Below the pieces are notes generated by a model that did not search any database, was not told the origin of the DNA, and saw nothing but the letters and a program-made list of their open reading frames with translations. Positions 1 through 4,899 of a stretch of DNA of 6,697 bases are shown here, piece after piece. Position numbers and translations under genes: made by a program. The number at the start of each line of letters is the position of its first letter. Within the stretch, counting starts at the first letter, position 1. The stretch comes from Acetofilamentum sp. (GTDB taxonomy: Bacteria; Bacteroidota; Bacteroidia; Bacteroidales; JAFGXI01): positions 1 to 6,697 of the forward strand of contig DYOK01000150.1 in the NCBI GenBank assembly GCA_020720565.1. The letters are read 5' to 3'.

Positions 1-83
1 TACATTGATTTACTTGATATTGTTTTTTATTAATGCAAAACACATTAAAATTATAATTAAAAAACGGTTTGTGATTTATCTAT

Positions 84-1322
84 TCAATTTTTATTGTTTA
101 ATAACCAGTCAATCGCATTGATTTGTTTTATTCCGTTATGATTTCCTGTTTCGTAATCCATTGTGATAAGTAATCGTTCGTTAAAATCGGAAATTTTATT
201 AAATGGAGCGAGTTCTCGTTCAAGTGTTTTTTGCTCTTTTACGGTATATGCTACTTGAATATATTGCGTGTAACCATCCTTGTTTCGAGCAACAAAATCC
301 ACTTCAAGATTATCTGTTTTTCCTATCCAAATTTGATAATTACGACGAATTAATTCAAGAAATATTACATTTTCAAGTAAATGTCCTGAATCTGAAGAAA
401 GTTCTTTTCCCAGTAATGCATATCGAAAACCCAAATCTACAAGATAGTATTTTTCTTGTGTTGCTAAATGTTGTTTCCCTTTGATATCGTACCGGTTAAC
501 TTTATAAAAAAGATAGGATTCCACAAGGGTATCAATGTATTTTGAAACTGTTTTATTGTCAACTTTTTTCCCATTAGCAGTAAGAACTTTTGCAATATTT
601 CTTGCCGAAACGTTAGAACCTATACTGTCAATTAGAAAATTAACAACCTCATTATAAGATATTTCATAATATATGGTATGCCTTTTCTGTATGTCATTCT
701 TGTATATGTTTTGAAAAACTGTTTTTAGATATTCGTATGCATAACTTTCTCCTGATTCAATGAATCCGACAGATTCAGGAAAACCTCCAGTTCGCATATA
801 ATTAGCAAAAGCACGGTCGGGAGTTGATGTTTTACCTGTAAATTCCAAGTATTCGGCGAACGAGAATGGTAAAACATTAATTTCGTATGCTCTTCCTGTA
901 AGTATTGTTGCTAATTCGCTTGATAAAAGATAAGCGTTAGAACCTGTAACGTACAAATCAATATTTTGAGTAACATATAATCCTTCCAATAGTTTTTCAA
1001 ATTCGGGCACATTTTGAACTTCGTCAATGAAAACATAATTTGTTACATTTTCGTGCAACAATGTTTTGATATAATCATAAATTTTCTTCCAACCTGCCTG
1101 TCCAGTAGGCAGGTTTTTTTCGGAAAGAAAGCGAAATTCGGGTAAATCCATATTTATGGAAATAATCGATACATTTGAATCCTGTTCCCTTAACAGTTCT
1201 TGAAATTGTAAGAGTAAAGTTGATTTTCCTGCACGCCGAACCCCTGTAACAACTTTTATGAAATTTTTGTCTTTTAAAACAAAAAGTTTGTCAAGCAGTA
1301 TTTTCCTTAAAATTTTTGGCAT
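84..1322 (-). CDS. AAA+ family ATPase with C-terminal DUF4143 domain
   Basis: This is a P-loop ATPase of the AAA_14 plus DUF4143 type, a family common in bacteria and archaea whose cellular role is unsettled. Numbered from the ATG at 1322 (412 aa), it has a Walker A motif GVRRAGKST at residues 27-35 and a Walker B motif YVFIDEVQ at about 96-103. A sensor-1-like stretch YVTGSNAYLL follows at 124-133, then ILTGRAYEI. The C-terminal half holds the DUF4143 region, with LLENVIFLEL, EVDFVAR and YIQVAY resembling a degenerate PD-(D/E)XK nuclease-like fold. The frame can be opened nine codons earlier at a TTG (1349). However, the likely -7 promoter box covers 1347-1354, so transcription should begin downstream of that TTG, and I prefer the ATG. 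Residues 71-77 (LPTGQAG) are an in-frame palindromic insert described separately. The gene appears monocistronic. Function beyond ATP binding is inference from the family. Confidence 0.9.
   Translation of the reverse strand: MPKILRKILLDKLFVLKDKNFIKVVTGVRRAGKSTLLLQFQELLREQDSNVSIISINMDLPEFRFLSEKNLPTGQAGWKKIYDYIKTLLHENVTNYVFIDEVQNVPEFEKLLEGLYVTQNIDLYVTGSNAYLLSSELATILTGRAYEINVLPFSFAEYLEFTGKTSTPDRAFANYMRTGGFPESVGFIESGESYAYEYLKTVFQNIYKNDIQKRHTIYYEISYNEVVNFLIDSIGSNVSARNIAKVLTANGKKVDNKTVSKYIDTLVESYLFYKVNRYDIKGKQHLATQEKYYLVDLGFRYALLGKELSSDSGHLLENVIFLELIRRNYQIWIGKTDNLEVDFVARNKDGYTQYIQVAYTVKEQKTLERELAPFNKISDFNERLLITMDYETGNHNGIKQINAIDWLLNNKN
1091..1115. repeat. Small palindromic repeat inserted in frame within the ATPase gene
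   Basis: AACCTGCCT (1091-1099) and AGGCAGGTT (1107-1115) form a perfect 9-bp stem around a 7-nt loop. The GC-rich 21-bp core (1093-1113) contrasts with the AT-rich gene. On the minus strand it is read as LPTGQAG. Removing exactly 21 bp keeps the frame and gives the plausible join SEKNWKK. This is the behaviour expected of a small dispersed palindromic element tolerated in a surface loop between Walker A and Walker B. I recall similar peptides in metagenome-derived proteins but cannot verify that here. Confidence 0.6.
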
Positions 1323-1346
1323 ATCATTATCTTCAATTTTATTCAA

Positions 1347-1378
1347 CAAAGATAATGTAAATTCCTCAAAGCTTCAAA
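1347..1378 (-). promoter_or_regulatory. Bacteroidota-type promoter of the DUF4143 ATPase
   Basis: On the minus strand a -33 element TTTG (1375-1378) and a -7 element TATCTTTG (1347-1354) are separated by 20 nt. This matches the TTTG / TAnnTTTG consensus of the Bacteroidota primary sigma factor. Transcription would start near 1340-1343, leaving a leader of about 20 nt before the ATG at 1322. That position argues against the upstream TTG start. Confidence 0.7.
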
Positions 1379-1399
1379 TTCGTCTCGTTTTGAGGAATT
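1360..1399. repeat. 11-bp inverted repeat overlapping the ATPase promoter
   Basis: AATTCCTCAAA at 1360-1370 and TTTGAGGAATT at 1389-1399 are perfect inverted copies separated by 18 nt. A third, one-base-deleted copy, TTTGAGAATTG, lies at 1405-1415. The left arm falls in the -33/-7 spacer of the ATPase promoter, so the set could be an operator. A transcribed hairpin at the end of the glycosyltransferase transcript is the alternative, but no T-run follows it on the minus strand. Confidence 0.5.
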
Positions 1400-1462
1400 G
1401 TATGTTTGAGAATTGCTGCTTTGTTTGATTCTGCTTTACAATTAAATAGGTCGAATTCCAAA

Positions 1463-2215
1463 TTATAACTTTGGGCTTTGATAAAGCTCAAATCGAGCCC
1501 ATTTTTTGGCATGCAAAAAGTGTTGAATACTTGTTTTTAATACGCCCAAGCCATATTTAACGCTGCGGCTAAAATTGATGGAAGAAGCTTCGGTAAAATA
1601 TTTTGTAGGACATGTCAATTCGGCAATAGGATACCCAGCCATAAATATTTGCGATAGCATTTGGTTGTCGAACACAAAATCGTTAGAATTAGCGTTGTAG
1701 TTGATGCGTTCTAAAACTGGACGCGAAAATGCACGGTATCCAGTATGGTATTCCGAAAGTTTTTCGCCAATAATTATGTTTTGCGAAAGGGTCAAAATTC
1801 GATTGAAAATGTACTTGTATATTGGCATACCGCCCCTAAGTGCACCTTTGCCCAAAATTCGTGAACCTAAAACCACTTGATAAAGGTCGGAGGCAATCAT
1901 ATGAGCCATCGAAGGAATTAATTTGGGGGTGTATTGGTAATCGGGATGCAACATAATTACAATATCGGCACCTAAGGCCAAAGCCTGATTGTAACAGGTT
2001 TTTTGATTACCACCATAACCTAAGTTCTTTTGATGTCGAATGACATGTTTAATGCCAATCGATTGTGCAACCAAATAGGTATTGTCGTTGCTGGCATCGT
2101 CCACCACAATCACATCGTCAACCATATCGAATGGGATTTCGGCATAGGTGTCTTTAAGCGTTTTTTCGGCATTGTAAGCCGGCATTACAACCACTATCTT
2201 TTTTCCTTGCAGCAT
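1463..2215 (-). CDS. GT2 family glycosyltransferase (DPM1/DPG-synthase-like)
   Basis: This is a 250-residue GT-A fold glycosyltransferase with no transmembrane segment, so it is probably cytosolic or peripheral at the inner membrane. The N-terminal strand VVVMPAYNAEKTL (8-20) and IVVDDASNDNT (36-46) form the nucleotide-sugar binding start of the family. NLGYGGNQK (64-72) is the usual loop contacting the nucleotide. HPDYQYTP (90-97) occupies the position of the metal-binding DxD region, here in the form common to dolichyl/polyprenyl-phosphate glycosyltransferase-like proteins. LSEYHTGYRAFSR (153-165) is a strong signature of this subgroup. The likely reaction is transfer of a sugar from a nucleotide donor to a lipid phosphate or glycan acceptor, but the donor and acceptor cannot be told. 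The ATG at 2215 lies only 10 nt after the ung stop, so the two are probably cotranscribed. No Shine-Dalgarno sequence is visible. Confidence 0.9.
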   Translation of the reverse strand: MLQGKKIVVVMPAYNAEKTLKDTYAEIPFDMVDDVIVVDDASNDNTYLVAQSIGIKHVIRHQKNLGYGGNQKTCYNQALALGADIVIMLHPDYQYTPKLIPSMAHMIASDLYQVVLGSRILGKGALRGGMPIYKYIFNRILTLSQNIIIGEKLSEYHTGYRAFSRPVLERINYNANSNDFVFDNQMLSQIFMAGYPIAELTCPTKYFTEASSINFSRSVKYGLGVLKTSIQHFLHAKKWARFELYQSPKL

Positions 2216-2225
2216 AATATATGGG

Positions 2226-2915
2226 CTAAAGTTTCCAGTTTATTGGTGAGATTTGGTGTTCGATAAGGTAAGCATTGATTTTCGAAAATGGCTTGGTTCC
2301 AAAAAAACCACCTCTATTGGCCGACAATGGCGAAGGGTGAACTGCTTTGATAATTAAATGTCGATTCGAATCGATAAGGCTCGACTTTTTTTGTGCAAAG
2401 TTGCCCCAAAGCACAAAAACTAAATTTTCTTTTTTGTCTGATAAATTTCGAATCACAGCGTCGGTAAAGGTTTCCCATCCTTTGTTCTGATGCGATCTCG
2501 CTTGGTGTGCCCGAACCGATAAAGTGGCATTGAGTAAAAATACACCTTGTTGAGCCCAAGAGCTTAAATTTCCATTTGTGGGAATCGGTAATTGCAAATC
2601 GTTTTGATATTCTTTGAAAATATTGACTAAAGACGGTGGAGGAGCAATGCCCACAGGTACAGAAAAACAAAGCCCATGAGCCTGTCCGGGACCATGATAG
2701 GGGTCTTGCCCCAAAATAACAACTTTAACTTGGTCGAATGGGGTCAGATTAAATGCATTGAACATATCGACACCTTTAGGGTAGACTTTGTATTGTAGTT
2801 TTTCTAGCTTCAAAAAAGACTTTAATGCCCTATAGTAATCACTTTCCAACTCTGGCTTTAGAACCGAATACCACGATGGGTCAATTTGTGGTTTGAGGGC
2901 TGTGGTATCATCCAT
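2226..2915 (-). CDS. ung: Uracil-DNA glycosylase, family 1
   Basis: The enzyme removes uracil from DNA by cleaving the N-glycosidic bond, opening base-excision repair. The 229 residues equal the length of the E. coli enzyme. All family-1 hallmarks are present. The water-activating loop GQDPYHGPGQAHG spans 69-81, with catalytic Asp71 and the thymine-excluding Tyr73. Phe84 in LCF stacks on the base, and Asn129 in LLNATLSV reads uracil. VLWGNFAQ covers 168-175. The DNA-intercalation loop HPSPLSANRGG starts at His193 and has Leu197. The start at 2915 fits the family N-terminus. The gene heads a probable two-gene unit with the glycosyltransferase. I see no clear TAnnTTTG box in the 64 nt between the start and the edge of the attC-like element, so its promoter is uncertain and may have been affected by the insertion there. 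Confidence 0.97.
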   Translation of the reverse strand: MDDTTALKPQIDPSWYSVLKPELESDYYRALKSFLKLEKLQYKVYPKGVDMFNAFNLTPFDQVKVVILGQDPYHGPGQAHGLCFSVPVGIAPPPSLVNIFKEYQNDLQLPIPTNGNLSSWAQQGVFLLNATLSVRAHQARSHQNKGWETFTDAVIRNLSDKKENLVFVLWGNFAQKKSSLIDSNRHLIIKAVHPSPLSANRGGFFGTKPFSKINAYLIEHQISPINWKL

Positions 2916-2976
2916 AAATACTTAGAATAATATTATGTTGTGTTTGTTTAGGATATGAGATTGTTTTATTGTTAGT

Positions 2977-3107
2977 AACGTTTGGCGGTATGAAACGTGC
3001 TAGGTTGCGGAGCTGCGTCCCTGTCCGCCGTTGCAAGAGCCTGGGACGGGACGGAATGTCCGAAAGCCAACCGGCTCGGCATGTTTTATGACCGCGTGTT
3101 GTAAAGC
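2977..3107. repeat. Bulged palindrome resembling an integron attC site
   Basis: This stretch is much richer in GC than its surroundings and folds into one long imperfect hairpin. Positions 2986-3000 pair with 3079-3094 (15 pairs including two G-U, with G3090 extruded). GGTTG 3003-3007 pairs with CAACC 3068-3072, and CGG 3008-3010 with CCG 3060-3062. CGTCCC 3016-3021 plus GTCC 3023-3026 pair with 3044-3053, extruding T3022. The outer edge carries AAC (2977-2979) facing GTT (3098-3100). Length, single extrahelical bases and the position directly after the toxin stop all resemble integron attC sites. The core heptamers match RYYYAAC/GTTRRRY only in AAC and GTT plus scattered bases, so this is an attC-like call, not a proven one. 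Confidence 0.5.
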
Positions 3108-3111
3108 GTGG
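3097..3111. repeat. Left 15-bp inverted repeat flanking the toxin-antitoxin module
   Basis: TGTTGTAAAGCGTGG lies immediately beyond the toxin stop codon. It matches the reverse complement of 3697-3711 at 14 of 15 positions. It also forms the outer edge (R''-like) of the bulged palindrome. Confidence 0.75.
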
Positions 3112-3112
3112 T

Positions 3113-3415
3113 TTATTTAGTTTCTTTCTTTAATTTTTCTGGATTCATTCTATTGTCAAAAATAGTCACAGCTGAAATTGTCTTTGAGTCAAACCGATAA
3201 AATATAGAAGTTTGCTTTGTAACTACAAGCATGTGAAGTCCTTTTACAAAATCCGTTTGTGGACAACTGTCAGGGTATTTTTGAATTTGTTTAAGTGATT
3301 TGTCAAGTTTTTTAATAAAATCTGATTTTACCTTTAAAGACCATTCGGTTTCAAGATATTCAAGAAACTTATCAAGTTTTTTGGAAGCTCTCTTGGATAA
3401 TTTTATTGTCCTCAT
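3113..3415 (-). CDS. Type II toxin of the RelE/ParE superfamily
   Basis: This is a 100-residue basic protein with the RelE/ParE layout. An N-terminal strand MRTIKLSKRASKKLDKF (1-17) leads into two helices rich in Lys and Leu. YPDSCPQ follows at 47-53, then a beta-sheet core HMLVVTKQTSIFYRFD (61-76). The C-terminal strand and tail IFDNRMNPEKL (85-95) is typical of ParE-like toxins (R and P of the R-x-x-P-E-K end). Family members act either on gyrase (ParE) or as ribosome-dependent mRNA interferases (RelE), and the sequence does not decide which. The start ATG (3413-3415) shares one base with the antitoxin stop (TAATG), giving translational coupling with the antitoxin made first. The stop lies two bases from a flanking inverted repeat, as in a compact cassette. 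Confidence 0.85.
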   Translation of the reverse strand: MRTIKLSKRASKKLDKFLEYLETEWSLKVKSDFIKKLDKSLKQIQKYPDSCPQTDFVKGLHMLVVTKQTSIFYRFDSKTISAVTIFDNRMNPEKLKKETK

Positions 3416-3636
3416 TATCGGTGTTTCTTCATAAAATTATCGTAATCCACAACTTCACCATTTTCTATTTCATTGATACCTTGTACGATATCATCCTTTT
3501 GGTCTTGAGAAAGAGTTTCCCAAAAATCCACGGTTTTATTTCGATTAAAAAGTCCTTTTATTGATTCCAGAATGCTTGGATTATCAGTTTCCAAAATCAA
3601 CTTCATTATCTCTATTTTCTCTGCCTGAATGTTCAT
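3415..3636 (-). CDS. Cognate antitoxin of the RelE/ParE-type toxin
   Basis: This is a small acidic protein of 73 residues encoded directly upstream of the toxin and overlapping its start by one base. The first part (MNIQAEKIEIMKLILETDN, 1-19) is predicted helical and does not show an obvious ribbon-helix-helix or HTH signature. The C-terminal part, FWETLSQDQKDDIVQGINE followed by IENGEVVDYDNFMKKHR, has the 'hydrophobic helix, then EV-x-YD-x-F-M' tail seen in many toxin-neutralising segments. Antitoxin identity rests mainly on gene order, size, acidity and coupling. A -7-like box 18 nt upstream suggests the pair carries its own promoter, as expected for a self-contained toxin-antitoxin cassette. 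Confidence 0.75.
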   Translation of the reverse strand: MNIQAEKIEIMKLILETDNPSILESIKGLFNRNKTVDFWETLSQDQKDDIVQGINEIENGEVVDYDNFMKKHR

Positions 3637-3653
3637 AATTATAGTCTTTTATG

Positions 3654-3661
3654 CAAATTTA
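3654..3661 (-). promoter_or_regulatory. -7 promoter box of the toxin-antitoxin operon
   Basis: TAAATTTG on the minus strand fully matches TAnnTTTG and ends 18 nt before the antitoxin ATG. This would give a leader of about 10-12 nt. No clear TTTG is seen at the -33 position, so the element is incomplete. Confidence 0.5.
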
Positions 3662-3696
3662 TGAATTTTAATTGAGAGTTCGCTAATTTGTACCAT

Positions 3697-3711
3697 CCAT
3701 GCTTTACAACA
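3697..3711. repeat. Right 15-bp inverted repeat flanking the toxin-antitoxin module
   Basis: CCATGCTTTACAACA is the reverse complement of 3097-3111 with one mismatch. It sits upstream of the antitoxin promoter. Read on the minus strand it contains GTTGTAA, the candidate core at the start of an integron-type cassette. Confidence 0.75.
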
Positions 3712-3740
3712 AAAATAACAAATAGTTCGAAGACCTTAAT

Positions 3741-4778
3741 TTATGGTTTTACAGTGTTTTTTGCATTATATTCGTTTATAAAGTCCACCCATTGTTTGGT
3801 TTTGTAAATTCCTTCGCCAAAAAACACCAAGATGGGCTTCAATTCGATCGGAGAACGATAACCAGGTACGCTGCTTAATAGCTCTAACTTTTCGTTCAAG
3901 TATATGGTCGACGGAATTCCGATTTGACGATTGGTTAACATCAATGCTAAATCGTGAAAAGGATGTCCTACACCTTGGTTGACATACGTTTTTCCACCAA
4001 ATACAATGGGGTCTTTGCTTGTTGGGTCGAAATTGACGGCATAAAAGTACCGATTAATGTAGTTGGCCAAAGCTGTGTCGGTAAAAGTAGTTGTTTCCAT
4101 TACTCGCGAGGTAACGCTCCAATCGGTTCTGATGTCGATGAGCAAAGGCAGCGGTTTAATTTGGGCTAATTTTTCGGCATCCTCGAAAGTTAGCCATTGT
4201 ACCGATGGGGTCGGTTTGAAAGTTGAATCGCGAAACGTTTTGTCAAAATTAGCTTGAAAAGTTTCGAAAGGAGCAGAGCGAAAAGCATTTTCGTTAAAAT
4301 AAACCAAATAAGGCTCAATTTTATTCACATCCATATAACCAGGTAATGCTTGAATCAATTGACCTTTCTCATCGAGGTATGTTATGGTAGGGTAAGATGG
4401 ACGGTTATTGGTAAGCACATAAGCCAGTTGATGGGTCGCATTGCGTTTGCCCGAATTTTCGTTAACATATTGCTTCCCGAGATACATAATGGTGTCGAAT
4501 CCTTCGGCATCGTACCTAACGGGATAGAAGTATTGGTTGATGTAAGCGGCAATTTGAGGGTGTGAAAATGTGTTTTTCGACATCACTTTGCACCAACCAC
4601 ACCAATCGGTATAGATGTCGATAAAGATTTTTCGAGGTTCTTTTTTTTGCTTTTCAAGTGCCTCTGTAAGCGTCATCCAGTTGACTAAGTCTTTGTGGTC
4701 TTGTTCGTTATTAGTTTGAGCCCACGATAGGTTTGATGATAAAAGTAAAATTGAAATTACGAAATAAATGACTTTCAT
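3741..4778 (-). CDS. Secreted tandem thioredoxin-fold protein, second domain lacking CxxC
   Basis: This is a 345-residue exported protein. Residues 1-20 form a Sec signal peptide (a hydrophobic core then LSWA) with probable signal peptidase I cleavage before Gln21, placing the protein in the periplasm. Two homologous thioredoxin-like domains follow. Domain 1 (about 33-165) has the redox motif W-CGWC (Cys60, Cys63) and the cis-proline strand YPTITYLD (Pro130), as in Thioredoxin_7/DUF255-type proteins. Domain 2 (about 194-325) repeats the pattern (TDW, YINRYFYAV, GKTYVN, LTN, VPGY) and keeps the cis-proline as IPSTIYL (Pro289). Its active site reads SVTS (221-224), so both cysteines are replaced by serine. 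Domain 1 could reduce or isomerise disulfides, and domain 2 is probably structural or a client-binding module. The start at 4778 is supported by the signal peptide. A TATCTTTG box lies about 35 nt upstream. Confidence 0.88.
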   Translation of the reverse strand: MKVIYFVISILLLSSNLSWAQTNNEQDHKDLVNWMTLTEALEKQKKEPRKIFIDIYTDWCGWCKVMSKNTFSHPQIAAYINQYFYPVRYDAEGFDTIMYLGKQYVNENSGKRNATHQLAYVLTNNRPSYPTITYLDEKGQLIQALPGYMDVNKIEPYLVYFNENAFRSAPFETFQANFDKTFRDSTFKPTPSVQWLTFEDAEKLAQIKPLPLLIDIRTDWSVTSRVMETTTFTDTALANYINRYFYAVNFDPTSKDPIVFGGKTYVNQGVGHPFHDLALMLTNRQIGIPSTIYLNEKLELLSSVPGYRSPIELKPILVFFGEGIYKTKQWVDFINEYNAKNTVKP

Positions 4779-4813
4779 ATTTGTTTATATTGATTCAAAA
4801 TAAGTGAGTGGTA

Positions 4814-4821
4814 CAAAGATA
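4814..4821 (-). promoter_or_regulatory. -7 promoter box of the thioredoxin-fold gene
   Basis: TATCTTTG on the minus strand fits TAnnTTTG exactly and is identical to the box before the DUF4143 ATPase. The initiating ATG is about 35 nt downstream. The -33 position, 19 nt further up, reads TTTT instead of TTTG, so the upstream element is weak. Confidence 0.5.
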
Positions 4822-4858
4822 ATGTTTTTAATACATCTATAAAATCCAATTTTTTTTA

Positions 4859-4866
4859 CACCTTTG
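4859..4866 (+). promoter_or_regulatory. Possible -7 box of the MFS transporter gene
   Basis: CACCTTTG matches TAnnTTTG except at the first base and lies 33 nt before the ATG at 4900. No TTTG is seen at -33. It is the best candidate in the 121-bp divergent intergenic region shared with the thioredoxin-fold gene, but it is weak. Confidence 0.25.
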
Positions 4867-4899
4867 GAGTTCTAAAAATTTAGTAACTATTTTTTGTCT

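Larger units (their letters stand above)
2979..3709 (-). mobile_element. Putative solitary integron-like cassette carrying a toxin-antitoxin module
   Basis: If the crossover falls between G and TT of the GTT cores, as in integrons, the cassette reads on the minus strand from T3709 to G2979. It is 731 bp long: core, promoter, antitoxin, toxin, then an attC-like hairpin. The key support is that the start core with its extension (TGTTGTAAAGCATGG) is complementary to the inverse core next to the toxin stop. In true cassettes these two halves become the arms of one attC when the circle closes. A cassette-sized insert with its own promoter and a toxin-antitoxin cargo also fits chromosomal integron biology. 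Against it: degenerate cores, no integrase and no second cassette in view. A miniature transposon with terminal inverted repeats is the main alternative. Confidence 0.4.

Noticed and set aside
1..83. Possible terminator or small gene after the ATPase
   Set aside because: No stem of useful stability and no open frame; nothing supportable was seen.
203..484. Plus-strand open frame of 93 codons within the ATPase gene
   Set aside because: Antisense to a gene with clear Walker motifs and domain structure; its translation shows no family features.
1091..1120. Plus-strand hairpin followed by seven Ts, resembling an intrinsic terminator
   Set aside because: It lies in the middle of a minus-strand coding sequence with no plus-strand gene upstream; the T-run derives from Lys/Asn codons (AAA AAC). 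Better explained as a palindromic insert.
1323..1349. TTG start giving nine extra N-terminal residues on the ATPase
   Set aside because: The -7 box TATCTTTG (1347-1354) with a TTTG 20 nt upstream would place the transcript start downstream of this codon; the ATG at 1322 fits better.
2314..2670. Minus-strand open frame of 118 codons within ung
   Set aside because: Out-of-frame shadow of ung, which has all catalytic motifs in the other frame.
2977..3107. Canonical attC site
   Set aside because: The cores match RYYYAAC/GTTRRRY only partly and no integrase is in view, so it is reported as attC-like and not as a confirmed site.
3954..4565. Several plus-strand open frames of 64-71 codons
   Set aside because: They overlap the thioredoxin-fold gene on the opposite strand and have no recognisable content or start context.
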